A stretch of 64,000 nt of DNA from Streptococcus oralis (GCF_001578705.1 NZ_KQ969038.1:100092-164091); one strand, 5' to 3'. Counted from the first letter of the stretch, positions 25,431 to 35,822 are shown. Translations and numbers: made by a program. The notes: generated by a model not told the origin, from the sequence alone.

Positions 25431-25459
25431 TTGACGTAGAATCATTTTCAAGGTATAAT
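25431..25459 (+). promoter_or_regulatory. tRNA-Cys promoter
   Basis: TTGACG (25431-25436), a 17-base spacer and TATAAT (25454-25459), 13 bases before the tRNA. Confidence 0.9.
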
Positions 25460-25471
25460 ATTAAACGTTGA

Positions 25472-25542
25472 GGCGGTATAGCCAAGTGGTAAGGCACGGC
25501 TCTGCAAAAGCTTGATCGTCGGTTCAAATCCGTCTACCGCCT
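25472..25542 (+). tRNA. tRNA-Cys (GCA)
   Basis: 71-base cloverleaf: acceptor arms GGCGGTA / TACCGCC, D loop with AAGTGGTAAGGC, anticodon loop CTCTGCAAAAG giving GCA, and T loop GGTTCAAATCC. The discriminator base is U and CCA is not encoded. It stands alone, with its own promoter and terminator. Confidence 0.97.
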
Positions 25543-25576
25543 TTCAGTACCTGAAATAACAGGAATTAACCGAGCG

Positions 25577-25602
25577 AAAAGCCCGTAAATCGGGCTTTTT
25601 TG
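25577..25602 (+). terminator. tRNA-Cys terminator
   Basis: AAAAGCCCG-TAAAT-CGGGCTTTTTT, a strong terminator on the plus strand that could also serve transcripts from the right because of the A run. Confidence 0.85.
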
Positions 25603-25680
25603 TTTTTTTTCTTCGGACAAATAAGGACAACTTTGAAAATCTTTTGGGGCGAATAAAAAACAGTGACGAAAATCACTGTT

Positions 25681-27012
25681 TTACTCGGTTTCTTCTTCGG
25701 GTTCTAGTTCTGTGATTTGAACTTTTACCTTAGTAACGCGCCCATTTTTCACCTTATCATTGGTTAGGATAATCTGCTTGTTTTGGCTGACCAATTCATA
25801 ACTAATTTTCTCAGTTGTTGGAATCGTACCAACACCCGTCAAATAATAACCGGCGATAGTATCCACATCATCGCTTTCTAGTTCAACGCCAAAGTAGTCG
25901 TTGAAGTCGTTAAGATTCATGGTTCCTTGTGCAATATAGGTATCCTCACCGATTTGATGGACTTCGATTTCTGCTCTGTCCGTTTCATCATCAATTTCGC
26001 CGACAATCTCTTCTAGGAGATCCTCCAGAGTTACCAAACCAGCCATACCGCCGTATTCGTCTAGTAAGATAGCCATTTGATTTTGGGTATTTCGAAGCTC
26101 TTTAAGGAGGTCATCCACAAAGATAGTCTCAGGCACAAATAGTGGCGTTTGGAGGATTCGCTTCCAGACAATATTTTCAAAGCCATCTGCATAAGCAGCG
26201 TTTAGCAAACGCTTGGTATGAATCAAACCGATCACATTGTCCTTATCCCCATCATAAACAGGAATACGTGAGAAATTTTGCTTCAAAATACTTTCGATAA
26301 TCGCCTTACTGTCATCCTGAATATCCACCATGAAGGCGTCGGTTCGGGGCACCATTAGCTCACGAGCCATCAGCTCATCTAGAGAAAAGATCCCCTGTAG
26401 CATTTCAATCTCATCTGCATCTAGTGTTTCTTCACTATTGGTGAGCATGTACTCTATTTCATCACGTGTCATCTTTTCATCAGCATCATCAAAGGTCATT
26501 GGCGTCACACGGCTCAATAAATTAGTTGAAGCAGATAGCAGCCAAACAAAGGGGCTGACAATTTTCCCCAAACCAATAATGACTGGTGCTGTTCGGATGG
26601 CCAAGGTATCTTTCAGATTTAGAGCGATTCTCTTGGGATAGAGTTCCCCAAAGACAATAGAAATATAGGTCAAAAACGCTAAAGATAGAAAACTTGCAAT
26701 AGCGTAAGCCGTCTCTCCGCTTCCCATCCAAGATGCGATCACTTGTCCAAGGGTATCCGCCAATTTGGCCCCTGACAAGATGGTAATCAAGGTGATACCG
26801 ACTTGAATGGTTGATAAAAAATGATTAGGGTTTTCAAGTACCTTTAGCAAACGGATATAGCGTTTATCACCTTCCTCTGCTTTTTGCTCTACTCGGGCAC
26901 GATTTAGTGACACCATAGCCATTTCTGTAGCTGAGAAAAAGGCATTCAAAAAGGTCAATACAACTAAAAGTACAAATTGCAGTAACAAATCCTGACTGCT
27001 CGGGTCTTCCAT
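25681..27012 (-). CDS. CNNM-CBS-CorC_HlyC membrane protein (HlyC/CorC family)
   Basis: Protein of 443 aa. N-terminal CNNM (DUF21) domain with three or four membrane segments (about residues 8-190; FSATEMAMVSL near 26-36), two CBS domains (about 210-335; MVPRTDAFMVD and FSRIPVYDGD) and a C-terminal CorC_HlyC transporter-associated domain (about 350-435). Proteins of this group take part in magnesium or other divalent cation transport; the hemolysin name is historical. Monocistronic; no specific gene symbol is safe. Confidence 0.9.
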   Translation of the reverse strand: MEDPSSQDLLLQFVLLVVLTFLNAFFSATEMAMVSLNRARVEQKAEEGDKRYIRLLKVLENPNHFLSTIQVGITLITILSGAKLADTLGQVIASWMGSGETAYAIASFLSLAFLTYISIVFGELYPKRIALNLKDTLAIRTAPVIIGLGKIVSPFVWLLSASTNLLSRVTPMTFDDADEKMTRDEIEYMLTNSEETLDADEIEMLQGIFSLDELMARELMVPRTDAFMVDIQDDSKAIIESILKQNFSRIPVYDGDKDNVIGLIHTKRLLNAAYADGFENIVWKRILQTPLFVPETIFVDDLLKELRNTQNQMAILLDEYGGMAGLVTLEDLLEEIVGEIDDETDRAEIEVHQIGEDTYIAQGTMNLNDFNDYFGVELESDDVDTIAGYYLTGVGTIPTTEKISYELVSQNKQIILTNDKVKNGRVTKVKVQITELEPEEETE

Positions 27013-27093
27013 GGTCTTTCTCCTAAAATAGTATCTTGTGTTCCATTATATCATAAATCGGCCTAGGAATCACATTATTTTCTAATTTGCACG

Positions 27094-27133
27094 ATCGCTC
27101 CCTTATCTACGATAGACAACGGAGCGATTTTTG
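27094..27133 (+). terminator. Orphan hairpin oriented as a plus-strand terminator
   Basis: ATCGCTCC / GGAGCGAT (27094-27101 / 27121-27128) with a nested TCTA-CGA-TAGA and a following TTTTTG on the plus strand. Both flanking genes are on the minus strand, where it has no T tract. It may be the imperfect endA terminator or stop antisense transcription. Confidence 0.5.
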
Positions 27134-27151
27134 TTCTTTTATAGATTGTTT

Positions 27152-27976
27152 CTAGTTTGTCACCGTGACTTGACCTGTTCGGTAATCAAGCTGGATTCCC
27201 TTTTGAACATTGGGGATTAGGACATTGAATTCCAACTCGCCATCCGAAGACTTGGCTTCGATTTGTGAAGCGGATGGAACTAGATCCTCATTTGTCGCAT
27301 AGTGGAGAGTTACCCGATAACGGACTCTCTTATTCTGGTCCAAGGCTTTTCTGACCAAACTCTCATAGTAGTTCTGACCAGTCGAATCCTCAGCTTGCGC
27401 TTGATTCGCCCAAGCTGTCTGGACTGCAATGTTCTTGGGATTGCTGGTAGAGGCATCAAAACCATCCAAACCACCTATCAAGGCATAGCCCAGCAGGTGT
27501 CCTCTATCAACTGCATGTGTATAGGTCCCCTTTAGATTCTTGACCTGATGCCACCCTGGTGGAGTCCAAGAGGTGGATCCATTTCCAGTCTCTTCCCGAT
27601 TCTTATATTGCCGAGTCGCTTTAGATAAGATGGCATTAGCAACAGTTGGGACGGTCTCTTTCCCGACTGGTTTTATTTTATTATCCGCATAGGGTTTGCT
27701 AGAAACCTTGGCATCTAGATTGGTTTTATTGCCATTGACAATGAAGGCTCCTGCTCCATTCCACTCGAGCCCCCCTTTGATTTGGTTTTTGATTGACTCA
27801 GTTAAGACACTTTCAGCCAGCTCCTGACTGGGAGCTTCTGAAGCTTGTTTTTTCTGACTAACTTTGGTTTTAGGCGTGTTTGATGTCGACTGCATTTGCT
27901 TGATATAATAGCTTCCAGCAGCCAAGAGTAAGAATATAAGTAACCCTACTAGTGTCTGTCTTGTTTTTTTGTTCAT
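27152..27976 (-). CDS. endA: Membrane-anchored DNA/RNA non-specific endonuclease EndA
   Basis: Protein of 274 aa. An uncleaved N-terminal anchor (about residues 9-25) is followed by an extracytoplasmic nuclease domain with the bba-Me motif [10 protein letters not shown] (about 158-167; catalytic His in DRGH) and the metal-site region [16 protein letters not shown] (about 179-194). In S. pneumoniae EndA degrades one DNA strand during uptake for transformation and is also a virulence nuclease. It is last in the DUF1146-murA-epuA-endA cluster, the pneumococcal order. Confidence 0.95.
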   Translation of the reverse strand: MNKKTRQTLVGLLIFLLLAAGSYYIKQMQSTSNTPKTKVSQKKQASEAPSQELAESVLTESIKNQIKGGLEWNGAGAFIVNGNKTNLDAKVSSKPYADNKIKPVGKETVPTVANAILSKATRQYKNREETGNGSTSWTPPGWHQVKNLKGTYTHAVDRGHLLGYALIGGLDGFDASTSNPKNIAVQTAWANQAQAEDSTGQNYYESLVRKALDQNKRVRYRVTLHYATNEDLVPSASQIEAKSSDGELEFNVLIPNVQKGIQLDYRTGQVTVTN

Positions 27977-28016
27977 TTTTCTCCTTATTTCTTTAGAAAA
28001 AGACTGGTCTCCCAGT

Positions 28017-28208
28017 CTAATTTCCTGTAAATTTGCTAATCAATTCTTGCCACTTTGCCGGAGACAAGATAGCCCACGGATCCTGTCCCTTTCCTAGAAT
28101 TCCGTAGCCGATCATCAAGCCGATTCCTAAAGCAAGGAATCCCAGCAAGAGTACGATAAAAATTAACAATAAGCGACGGAGTACATAACGTATGTTTTTA
28201 TTCTTCAT
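28017..28208 (-). CDS. epuA: EpuA family small membrane protein
   Basis: Protein of 63 aa from ATG 28208, which overlaps the murA stop; a TTG 12 bases earlier is an alternative. One membrane segment (about residues 13-38) after a basic N-terminus. It belongs to the EpuA / RpoE-associated-like family always found between murA and endA in mitis-group streptococci. Its exact role is not established. Confidence 0.88.
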   Translation of the reverse strand: MKNKNIRYVLRRLLLIFIVLLLGFLALGIGLMIGYGILGKGQDPWAILSPAKWQELISKFTGN

Positions 28209-29478
28209 CCTTAACCTCAATCCGCTGAATCTTTGCTCCTAGCTGAGCTAATTTCTCATGGAAACGGTAGTAACCTCTATCAAGGTGGACTAACTTACCA
28301 ACAACTGTTTCTCCCTGCGCCACCAGACCTGTCAAAATCAAAGCAGCACTAGCGCGAAGGTCCGTTGATAGAACTTCTGCTCCCTGTAAAGCCTGTCCCC
28401 CAACAATACGGGCTGTATCACGGATAATCTCCGAATGCAAGCCCATACGGCGCATTTCCTCTAAGTGTTGGAAGCGATTCTCAAACACCGTTTCCACCAT
28501 GGTGGATTCCCCTTTTGCGACTGTCATCAGCGCTGTAAATTGAGCCTGCATATCTGTCGGGAATCCTGGATGTGGCAAGGTTTTTACATGAACAGCCTTG
28601 AGATTTTCCAGTTGAGAACGGACACGAATACCTTCCGACTCCTCCGTCACCTCAACTCCTATTTCAAGAAGTTTGGCAATCAAGGGGCGATTATGCTCCC
28701 AGACTGCATCTCGAATGAGGACATCGCCACCTGTCATGGCTGCCGCCACCATAAAGGTTCCAGCTTCGATACGGTCCTGTACCACATTATGAGTTGTGCC
28801 ATGGAGTTCCTCGACACCAGTCACTGTGATTGTTTCAGTACCAGCTCCCTTGACCTTAGCCCCCATTTCATTAAGAAGGATAGCAAGGTCAACAATTTCG
28901 GGCTCACGCGCAGCATTTTCAATCACTGTCACACCGTCAGCTAGAGTTGCTGCCATCATGAGGTTTTGTGTCGCGCCAACACTAGGGAAGTCCATATAGA
29001 TATGAGCACCATGCAAGCGTTCTGCCTTGGCTTCGATGTAACCAGCTGCCTGGCTAATCTTAGCTCCCATAGCTTCTAGGCCCTTGAGATGGAGATCAAT
29101 CGGACGACTCCCAATGGTGCAACCACCTGGCATGGATACCTTGGCATGGCCTACACGAGCAAGGATTGGTCCCAAGACAACGATGGATGCTCGCATCTTG
29201 CTGACATATTTGTAAGGAGCCTCCTCCGTGATGTCACCAGTCGCATCGACCTCGACAATATGAGCTTCCTCATCAAAGTCCACCTTGGCATTCAGACCAC
29301 GAACTACTTGATTCATGGTGAAAACATCTGACAAGATCGGTACATTCTGCAAGACTGTCTTACCCTTGCTTGCTAGAATAGTCGCTGCCAACAAGGGCAA
29401 GACTGCATTCTTTGCCCCCTCAATCGTCACACTCCCGACCAGACGATTATCTCCGCCTTGAACCACAATTTTTTCCAT
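28198..29478 (-). CDS. murA: UDP-N-acetylglucosamine 1-carboxyvinyltransferase
   Basis: Protein of 426 aa, full length. Catalyses the first committed step of peptidoglycan synthesis, adding enolpyruvate to UDP-GlcNAc. EPSP-synthase-like two-domain fold with the active-site loop [15 protein letters not shown] containing the reactive Cys (about residue 116, the fosfomycin target) and N-terminal [10 protein letters not shown] near 23-32. Streptococci usually have two copies; this is the one linked to epuA and endA. Confidence 0.96.
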   Translation of the reverse strand: MEKIVVQGGDNRLVGSVTIEGAKNAVLPLLAATILASKGKTVLQNVPILSDVFTMNQVVRGLNAKVDFDEEAHIVEVDATGDITEEAPYKYVSKMRASIVVLGPILARVGHAKVSMPGGCTIGSRPIDLHLKGLEAMGAKISQAAGYIEAKAERLHGAHIYMDFPSVGATQNLMMAATLADGVTVIENAAREPEIVDLAILLNEMGAKVKGAGTETITVTGVEELHGTTHNVVQDRIEAGTFMVAAAMTGGDVLIRDAVWEHNRPLIAKLLEIGVEVTEESEGIRVRSQLENLKAVHVKTLPHPGFPTDMQAQFTALMTVAKGESTMVETVFENRFQHLEEMRRMGLHSEIIRDTARIVGGQALQGAEVLSTDLRASAALILTGLVAQGETVVGKLVHLDRGYYRFHEKLAQLGAKIQRIEVKDEE

Positions 29479-29500
29479 AGTTTTTCCTTTACTTTTGATT

Positions 29501-29731
29501 TTATAACAGTCCTCTAAATGCTTCTTGCCACAGTTGGTACAAACTGATAAAGAATGAACTTAAGATGTAGCCCATTACAATACTAAAGAAGCCTACCAAC
29601 AAACGAACTTTTTTTGTGTTTGTAGCAGTTACTTTTAACACCTTTTCCCATCTCACAAGATCCTTCAAAAGGTAAAAACTCAAATAAATAAAGAGTATAT
29701 GACTACTTAGGGTGAATAATAATTGAACCAT
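29501..29731 (-). CDS. DUF1146 family membrane protein
   Basis: Protein of 76 aa with two membrane segments (about residues 3-22 and 44-66) and a basic loop between them ([11 protein letters not shown]). This matches the DUF1146/YwzB family that sits upstream of murA in many Firmicutes. Located 22 bases before murA and probably co-transcribed; TATAAT at 29738-29743 (read on the minus strand) lies just upstream. Function unknown. Confidence 0.8.
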   Translation of the reverse strand: MVQLLFTLSSHILFIYLSFYLLKDLVRWEKVLKVTATNTKKVRLLVGFFSIVMGYILSSFFISLYQLWQEAFRGLL

Positions 29732-29786
29732 TTGACTATTATACCATCTTATCCGCTTGCGCGCTAGTTTTCGATTTTTCTACGGA

Positions 29787-30824
29787 TTAGGGATTGTTTT
29801 TAAGGTAATCAATCGCATCCTGCAAGGTTTTAACGGGCACGATTTTCATCTCTGTCTTGATTGTTTTAGCAGCTTCTAGGGCTGTTTCATAGTTGCTTTT
29901 CGCATTGGGATCTGCTTTTTTCGCTTCCTCAGTGACTGGATTGTCAGGAGCAAAAAAGATGTTCGCTCCCTGACGAGAGGCTGCAACTACTTTTTTGTCA
30001 ATTCCACCAATGTCGCCAACATTTCCATCGCGATCAATGGTTCCAGTACCTGCTACGATACGACCATTACGCAGACCTGGATCTGCTATCTGGGTATAAA
30101 TAGCTAGACTAAACATGAGACCGGCACTTGGCCCACCGATACCAGCTGTGGAGAAGCGAATTGGAACATCACTGGTCACTTCCGTACGGTCAATCAAGCC
30201 AATACCAATCCCGTTTTTCCCGTTTTCGAGAGTGATAATTTTACCTTCAGCAGTCTTGACTCTTCCGTCTTCTTCGTAGGTTACCTTGACTGGATCTCCT
30301 AGTTTTTGAGAATTGACATAATCAATCAAGTCTTTGGAACTGTCAAACGTCTTATCATTAACAGCCGTCACTGTGTCTGCAATGTTCAGAATGCCTTTAA
30401 AAGTCGAATTGTCTGTCACGGTTAAGACGTAAACTCCCAGGTACTTGAGTTCTATATCCTTTCCAGCCGTCTTCAATCCTTGATACTTGGCCATATTTTG
30501 GGATGTTTGCATGTAGAACTGATTGATCCGCATAAACTCTGCATCAGTAGAGCCACCCGTTGTCTCCTGAGCGCTTCTAATATCCGTAAATGGAGTCAGC
30601 CAAGCATAGACAAGATGCGACAGGGTTGCATGCTGAATACCGACTGTTACAAACTGGTAAGCTCCTGCTTCTGTATCTTCTGTTTCATTGACTTTCAAAA
30701 CTTGACGAATATCTTCCGCTCCACCTGGAACTTCTATGTAGTAAGGTAAAGGTACTACAAAAGCTAAAAAAGTCAATACTAGTGCTAGGATGACATATAA
30801 GGGCCATCTAGTTTTTTTCTTCAT
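29787..30824 (-). CDS. sepM: SepM family PDZ/Lon-type membrane protease
   Basis: Protein of 345 aa. N-terminal membrane anchor (about residues 7-27), a PDZ domain (about 110-190, [19 protein letters not shown]) and a C-terminal Lon-like S16 domain with the Ser/Lys dyad in [13 protein letters not shown] and [10 protein letters not shown]. In S. mutans SepM trims the competence peptide outside the cell. Last gene of rsmD-coaD-sepM, overlapping coaD by 17 bases. Its substrate here is not known. Confidence 0.9.
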   Translation of the reverse strand: MKKKTRWPLYVILALVLTFLAFVVPLPYYIEVPGGAEDIRQVLKVNETEDTEAGAYQFVTVGIQHATLSHLVYAWLTPFTDIRSAQETTGGSTDAEFMRINQFYMQTSQNMAKYQGLKTAGKDIELKYLGVYVLTVTDNSTFKGILNIADTVTAVNDKTFDSSKDLIDYVNSQKLGDPVKVTYEEDGRVKTAEGKIITLENGKNGIGIGLIDRTEVTSDVPIRFSTAGIGGPSAGLMFSLAIYTQIADPGLRNGRIVAGTGTIDRDGNVGDIGGIDKKVVAASRQGANIFFAPDNPVTEEAKKADPNAKSNYETALEAAKTIKTEMKIVPVKTLQDAIDYLKNNP

Positions 30825-31296
30825 GTTCTAATTCCTCCACAACACTGTTTGGGACATATTGCTGAATCTCCTGACCAAACTTCAGGAGCTCTCTCACGGC
30901 TGAAGAGCTAATATAAAGATGCTCTGGGCGACTATATAGGTAAATGATTTCGATTTCTGGAGCCAGTTGATGATTGTAGTAATCAAAACTAGACTCGTAT
31001 TGCAAGTCGGTGGCATTCCGCAAGCCACGGACAAGGGTCTTAGCACCCAATCTTCTTGCAACATCGACGACTAGTTGATCATGAGAAGCCAGCACCTCTA
31101 CATTACCTAAATGCGCCACAGCTTTTTCGACTGCTCGTTTGCGATTTTCAACAGGAAGAAAGCCTTGTTTGTGGGGATTGTAGAACACCCCGACATAGAG
31201 CTTATCAAAGAGTTTGCTGGCACGTTCAATGATATCCAGATGTCCATTTGTCATCGGATCAAATGAACCCGTAAATAATCCAATTTTATCTGACAT
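30808..31296 (-). CDS. coaD: Phosphopantetheine adenylyltransferase
   Basis: Protein of 162 aa. Penultimate step of coenzyme A synthesis. Nucleotidyltransferase signature [14 protein letters not shown] (about residues 9-22, with the HxGH-type motif as NGH) and the C-terminal ISSSAVREL near 131-139. Overlaps rsmD by 11 bases and sepM by 17, the usual streptococcal order. Confidence 0.96.
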   Translation of the reverse strand: MSDKIGLFTGSFDPMTNGHLDIIERASKLFDKLYVGVFYNPHKQGFLPVENRKRAVEKAVAHLGNVEVLASHDQLVVDVARRLGAKTLVRGLRNATDLQYESSFDYYNHQLAPEIEIIYLYSRPEHLYISSSAVRELLKFGQEIQQYVPNSVVEELEHEEKN

Positions 31297-31825
31297 AGAC
31301 TGTTACCTTACTAATCCCATATATTTTTTCCTTCCAGATGCCTAAGCAGGCAATTTCTTCTGGAAGTTCTACAGACTTATCGGTTTCGCAGACGACCATG
31401 ACTTCTTGGGAGAATAGATTTCTCTCTGCCATTTTTTCGATATCTGCAACTATTTGTTCCTTGGCATAGGGAGGGTCTAAAAAGACCAGGTCAAAGGGAC
31501 CATTCACTTGCTCCAAGGCCCGTTCAGCCTCCATCTTTAAGAGCTGAAATTTGGAAACTTCCTTGGTCATTTGGATATTTTCAGCGATGATAGCTTGTGC
31601 CTTTCGATCCCGTTCCACTAAGACAGCATGGGACATGCCACGCGATACTGCCTCAATAGATAAGCCACCACTACCTGCATAAAGATCCAAGACACGTCCA
31701 CCCCCAAAATAGGGACCTATCATGTTAAAGATAGCTCCACGCACCTTATCCGATGTCGGCCTAGTCGTCTTTCCTTCTAGCGTCTTGAGGGGACGCCCTC
31801 TGTAGATTCCTGATACGATTTTCAT
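31286..31825 (-). CDS. rsmD: 16S rRNA (guanine-966 N2)-methyltransferase
   Basis: Protein of 179 aa. SAM-binding motif [14 protein letters not shown] (about residues 45-58) and catalytic DPPY (about 117-120). N-terminus [16 protein letters not shown] is typical. Start of the rsmD-coaD-sepM operon, with TATAAT about 10 bases upstream of a short leader. Confidence 0.95.
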   Translation of the reverse strand: MKIVSGIYRGRPLKTLEGKTTRPTSDKVRGAIFNMIGPYFGGGRVLDLYAGSGGLSIEAVSRGMSHAVLVERDRKAQAIIAENIQMTKEVSKFQLLKMEAERALEQVNGPFDLVFLDPPYAKEQIVADIEKMAERNLFSQEVMVVCETDKSVELPEEIACLGIWKEKIYGISKVTVYVR

Positions 31826-31861
31826 ACCGTTTATTATACCAAATTATAGGCAAAAAGAGAA

Positions 31862-31884
31862 AGAAAACCGAACCTTACGGTTCG
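31862..31884 (-). terminator. asnA terminator
   Basis: CGAACC-GTAA-GGTTCG followed by GTTTTC on the minus strand, directly after the asnA stop. Confidence 0.8.
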
Positions 31885-31889
31885 ATTCT

Positions 31890-32882
31890 CTATAAGATAT
31901 TTTCGTAAGTATCGCGGACTTCTTGAGGCCAGACACTGGTCTGAACTTCTCCAATGTGTTTCTTACGAAGAAGGAACATGGCCATCCGAGACTGTCCGAT
32001 ACCCCCACCGATTGTCAATGGGAAAAGGCCGTTAAGCAGAGCCTTATGCCATTCCAACTCAAGACGATCTTCGTCTCCTGTAAGGGCAACTTGGCGACGA
32101 AGCGTGTCTTCATCCACCCGAATCCCCATTGAGGAAAGTTCAAAGGCACAACCAAGAGGTTCATTCCAAACCAGGATATCCCCATTCAGTCCCTTGTAGC
32201 CATTCTCAGACTCTGTTGTCCAGTCATCATAGTCAGGTGCACGACCGTCATGAGGTTTCCCGTCAGGCAACTCGCCACCAATACCAATCAAGAAGACTGC
32301 ACCGAACTCTTTACAAATCTCATTTTCGCGCTCTTTTGGTGTTAGATCTGGGTAGCGTTCCACCAACTCTTCTGTATGAATGAAAGTGATTTGTTTTGGC
32401 AAGATAGATTCGATATCATAGCGGGCTTCTACTGCTAGCTCTGTCAGACGAATAGCCTTATAAATCTTTTCAACGGTTTCTTTGAGATAGGCGATATTAC
32501 GTTGTCCATTTGGAATCACTTTTTCCCAGTCCCACTGGTCTACATAAACAGAGTGGGTCGCATCCAGTGAATCTTCATCTGGACGAAGGGCCTTCATGTG
32601 GACAAACAGACCTTCTCCTTCTCCAAAACCAAAGCGAGCCAAGGTGTGGCGTTTCCATTTGGCTAGTGAGTGAACGACTTCATAGGTTTCATCTGGAATC
32701 TGCAAGACCTTGACAGATACTGGATGTTCGACACCGGACAGGTTGTCCTGCATCCCATCGCCGACCTTACTCAAGATAGGACCTTGAACTTCAACAACTT
32801 CTAACTTATCTTTTAAATACTGGGTAAAGGTGTTTTTAACAAAAGAAATTTCTTCTTGCTGATGAATAAAGCTTTTCTTCAT
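31890..32882 (-). CDS. asnA: Aspartate-ammonia ligase
   Basis: Protein of 330 aa from ATG 32882, which has AGGAG 7 bases upstream; the frame to 32987 is not coding. Class II aaRS-like fold making asparagine from aspartate, ammonia and ATP. Recognised from the N-terminal [18 protein letters not shown], the [19 protein letters not shown] segment and the C-terminal [20 protein letters not shown]. Monocistronic between two terminators. Confidence 0.96.
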   Translation of the reverse strand: MKKSFIHQQEEISFVKNTFTQYLKDKLEVVEVQGPILSKVGDGMQDNLSGVEHPVSVKVLQIPDETYEVVHSLAKWKRHTLARFGFGEGEGLFVHMKALRPDEDSLDATHSVYVDQWDWEKVIPNGQRNIAYLKETVEKIYKAIRLTELAVEARYDIESILPKQITFIHTEELVERYPDLTPKERENEICKEFGAVFLIGIGGELPDGKPHDGRAPDYDDWTTESENGYKGLNGDILVWNEPLGCAFELSSMGIRVDEDTLRRQVALTGDEDRLELEWHKALLNGLFPLTIGGGIGQSRMAMFLLRKKHIGEVQTSVWPQEVRDTYENIL

Positions 32883-32950
32883 AACTACTCCTAAAAAATT
32901 AATTAAAAGCATTATACACCTATTTTCAAGAAAAGGAAAGAGTAAATAAG

Positions 32951-32980
32951 AAAAAGTCAGTGCTCTTTTGAACACTGACT
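32951..32980 (-). terminator. Terminator of the Bax inhibitor-1 family gene
   Basis: AGTCAGTG / CACTGACT (32973-32980 / 32955-32962) followed by TTTTTC on the minus strand. Confidence 0.85.
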
Positions 32981-32990
32981 CTGTCATTCA

Positions 32991-33674
32991 TTAATCGTTT
33001 CGACCAAAGATTCGTAAGATGCTAAGGAAGAGGTTGATAAAGTCTAGGTAGATGCTGAGCGCCATTGAGATGACCCAACCTGTCGCTACTTGCCCTCGTG
33101 ACTGCTCATAAACATAGCGAATCTTTTGGTTGTCCCAAGCAATCAAACCTGAGAAAACCAAAACCATGGCAATACTAATCATGTAGTCAAAGAAACCACT
33201 AGCTAAGAAAATATTCACAATCATGGCAATGATGAGACCAACAAGCGCCGCCATCAAAGCTCGTCCCATTCCACTCAAATCTTTCTTGGTGAAAATCCCG
33301 ATTGCCGCCATGACAAAGAAGAGTAGGGCACTGGATACAAAGGCTGACAAAACTGTTCCCGGCGTATAGAAAGCTACGACAAAGCTAAGTGTGAAGCCAT
33401 TCAGTAGGGAGTACACTAGAAATACTGGCAGAGCTACTGGGCTATTTTTAGCAGCCATGCTACTTGCAACAAAGACCAGACCAAGTTCTGCAAAAGTTGC
33501 AATCATCAACCAGAGACGGCCATGCATTAAAAAGTAGACCAATTGAGTCTGAAAGACTGTCAACATCAAAGCTGACACGAGAGCTGACAGACCAATCCCA
33601 AGTCCCACAAAGGCATAAACCTTAGCGTAAAATTGATTGAGACCTGAACGTTCTTGAATAATTGTTTGATTCAT
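32991..33674 (-). CDS. Bax inhibitor-1 family membrane protein
   Basis: Protein of 227 aa with seven membrane segments (from about residue 20 to 222) and the C-terminal BI-1 pattern DNQKIRYVYEQ near 182-192 with the conserved aspartate(s). Bacterial relatives (YetJ/YbhL/YccA) are calcium-leak channels or protease modulators. Stand-alone gene between asnA and a SpoU methyltransferase. Confidence 0.9.
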   Translation of the reverse strand: MNQTIIQERSGLNQFYAKVYAFVGLGIGLSALVSALMLTVFQTQLVYFLMHGRLWLMIATFAELGLVFVASSMAAKNSPVALPVFLVYSLLNGFTLSFVVAFYTPGTVLSAFVSSALLFFVMAAIGIFTKKDLSGMGRALMAALVGLIIAMIVNIFLASGFFDYMISIAMVLVFSGLIAWDNQKIRYVYEQSRGQVATGWVISMALSIYLDFINLFLSILRIFGRND

Positions 33675-33728
33675 TCCGATTCTCCTTTTTCTATAAATAT
33701 GTCTTGATTATAACAAAGATTTTATAAA

Positions 33729-34469
33729 TTAGCTGAAATAAAACATCAAAATGCCTGCTGCAACTGCCACGTTGAGACTTTCTGCTTGACCTTTCATGCT
33801 TATATGAACCAGCTGATCAGCACTCTCAACCATGACAGAACTAATCCCCTGTCCTTCATTTCCCATAACTAAAACAAAGTCTTCTAGGGGAGAAAGCTCA
33901 CGATAATCCTTTGAATCTCTCGATAAGGTCGTTGCTAGAATGGGCAAATTGCTTTTCTTTGCCTCTTCTACAAAGGTGGCAAGAGACATCCGATAGATGG
34001 GCAAATGAAAATGACTTCCTTGCATAGAACGCAGGGTCTTGAGACTGTAGATATCCGCTGACTTGTCTGAAACAATGACCCCTGTAAAACCTGCTGCATC
34101 CGCCGTCCGAATCATGGTACCCACATTGCCAGGATCTTGGACATCTTCTAAAAATAGAAACTTACCCTGACGAAGATCAGGCTGTCCCATTTCTGCTTTT
34201 TGAATAACTGCGACAATGCCCTGAGGAGTTTGCGTATCTGCCAAATCCCGCAAAATCTCCTCTGAAACCCAGACAGTTTGAGGAAAAGTAGCCAACTGTT
34301 CCCTATAACTCTCCAGAGCAAAGATCTTCTCAATCCTCACTCCTGCTTGAACAGCTTCTTCGAATAAGTGCCAGCCCTCAATCAAATAAGCAGACTTTCG
34401 ATATTTTTTTTGATGCAATTTCTTAGCATTTTTTACCACAGAATTGGCTTTTGAGGTTATAATAGTCAT
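33729..34469 (-). CDS. TrmH family RNA 2'-O-methyltransferase
   Basis: Protein of 246 aa from ATG 34469. An N-terminal SpoU substrate-binding domain (about residues 1-95; RKSAYLIEGWHLFEEAV) precedes the SPOUT domain with motifs DPGNVGTMIRTADAAG, LVMGNEGQGIS and ISMKGQAESLNVAVAAGI. Probably modifies 23S rRNA (RlmB/TsnR type), but the target is unknown. A TATAAT lies about 10 bases before the start, so the mRNA leader is very short and no SD is seen. Divergent from acyP. Confidence 0.88.
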   Translation of the reverse strand: MTIITSKANSVVKNAKKLHQKKYRKSAYLIEGWHLFEEAVQAGVRIEKIFALESYREQLATFPQTVWVSEEILRDLADTQTPQGIVAVIQKAEMGQPDLRQGKFLFLEDVQDPGNVGTMIRTADAAGFTGVIVSDKSADIYSLKTLRSMQGSHFHLPIYRMSLATFVEEAKKSNLPILATTLSRDSKDYRELSPLEDFVLVMGNEGQGISSVMVESADQLVHISMKGQAESLNVAVAAGILMFYFS

Positions 34470-34502
34470 AGAAACATTATAACACAATCAAAGGGGATTG
34501 GT

Positions 34503-34781
34503 ATGCAAAAGGTTAGAATGATTGCCCAAGGCAGGGTGCAGGGAGTCGGCTTTCGTTGGGGCGTTTATACTCTAGCGCTTGAAATCGGTGGCATCACCGG
34601 TCGTGTCTGGAATAATGACGATGGCACAGTGGAAATTCTCGCTCAGGCAGACTCCTCTGCCACTATGGCAAAATTTATCCAAGAAATCCGAAAAGGTCCG
34701 ACACCTTTCTCAAAAGTTACCTATCTGGATGTGCAAATGAGTAATTTTTCATCCTATTCTGACTTCAAAGTCGCAAATTAG
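34503..34781 (+). CDS. acyP: Acylphosphatase
   Basis: Protein of 92 aa. Acylphosphatase signature GRVQGVGFRWGVYTLALEIG with the catalytic Arg (in GFRW) and Asn (in RVWNNDDG). Hydrolyses acyl phosphates. AAGGGG lies 6 bases before the start. Located 68-77 bases upstream of yidC and transcribed in the same direction. Confidence 0.93.
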   Translation: MQKVRMIAQGRVQGVGFRWGVYTLALEIGGITGRVWNNDDGTVEILAQADSSATMAKFIQEIRKGPTPFSKVTYLDVQMSNFSSYSDFKVAN

Positions 34782-34858
34782 GTCTCCAGAACTATTGTAT
34801 ATTTTACAAAAAAACAGTAGAATAGAAAGGTATAATTTTTAAAGAAGGAATGAAAACA

Positions 34859-35779
34859 TTGAAATCTATTAAACGTTTTGCCCTCTCTGCTATGGGAGTG
34901 GCTATGCTACTTATCTTGACAGGCTGTGTTTCTGTTGATAAAACGACTGGAGAACCGACTGGATTTATCTGGAACACCATCGGAGCGCCTATGGCAGAGG
35001 CCATCAAATACTTTGCTAATGATATGGGACTTGGTTTTGGGATGGGGATTATCATCGTCACCATTATCGTGCGTTTGATTATCTTGCCACTCGGTATCTA
35101 CCAATCGTGGAAGGCGACGCTTCACTCTGAAAAGATGAACGCCCTCAAACACGTGCTTGAACCACATCAAACACGTCTCAAAGAAGCAACAACTCAAGAA
35201 GAAAAACTTGAGGCTCAACAAGCTCTCTTTGCCGCCCAAAAAGAACATGGTATCAGCATGCTAGGAGGCGTCGGATGTTTCCCTATCCTCATTCAAATGC
35301 CTTTCTTCTCTGCTATCTACTTTGCAGCCCAACATACTGAAGGGGTTGCTCAAGCAAGCTACCTAGGAATTCCTCTAGGGTCTCCAAGTATGATTTTGGT
35401 TGCCTGTGCTGGTGTCCTTTACTATCTTCAATCGCTCCTTTCACTTCACGGAGTAGAAGATGAAATGCAAAGAGAACAAATCAAGAAAATGATCTACATG
35501 AGCCCACTCATGATAGTTATCTTCTCCCTCTTCTCACCAGCCAGTGTCACACTTTACTGGGTTGTCGGTGGTTTCATGATGATTCTCCAACAGTTTATCG
35601 TCAACTATGTCGTTCGTCCAAAACTTCGTCAAAAAGTACGCGAAGAATACGAAAAGAACCCTCCAAAAGCAAGTTCTACTGCAGGAGTAAGAAAAGATGT
35701 GACTCCTAAGCAGGCTCAAGCGATCACAACCAATAAGAAAAAGAAAAACCGCAACTCTGGTAAACAACGATTTAGATAA
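34859..35779 (+). CDS. yidC: Membrane protein insertase YidC (Oxa1 family, lipoprotein)
   Basis: Protein of 306 aa from TTG 34859; the AAGGA site is 9 bases upstream of this TTG and directly abuts the alternative ATG at 34850, so TTG fits better. Lipoprotein signal with lipobox LTGC near residue 23, five membrane segments and the conserved cytoplasmic hairpin EKMNALKHVLEPHQTRLKEA. The highly basic C-terminal tail (KKKKNRNSGKQRFR) fits the YidC2 type, which binds ribosomes. It inserts membrane proteins together with or apart from SecYEG. Confidence 0.94.
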   Translation: MKSIKRFALSAMGVAMLLILTGCVSVDKTTGEPTGFIWNTIGAPMAEAIKYFANDMGLGFGMGIIIVTIIVRLIILPLGIYQSWKATLHSEKMNALKHVLEPHQTRLKEATTQEEKLEAQQALFAAQKEHGISMLGGVGCFPILIQMPFFSAIYFAAQHTEGVAQASYLGIPLGSPSMILVACAGVLYYLQSLLSLHGVEDEMQREQIKKMIYMSPLMIVIFSLFSPASVTLYWVVGGFMMILQQFIVNYVVRPKLRQKVREEYEKNPPKASSTAGVRKDVTPKQAQAITTNKKKKNRNSGKQRFR

Positions 35780-35785
35780 GACTCA

Positions 35786-35815
35786 AAAGGCTTAGCTGAA
35801 AGGCTAAGTCTTTTT
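35786..35815 (+). terminator. yidC terminator
   Basis: GGCTTAGC / GCTAAGTC arms with loop TGAAAG followed by TTTTT. Confidence 0.8.
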
Positions 35816-35822
35816 GCATCAC

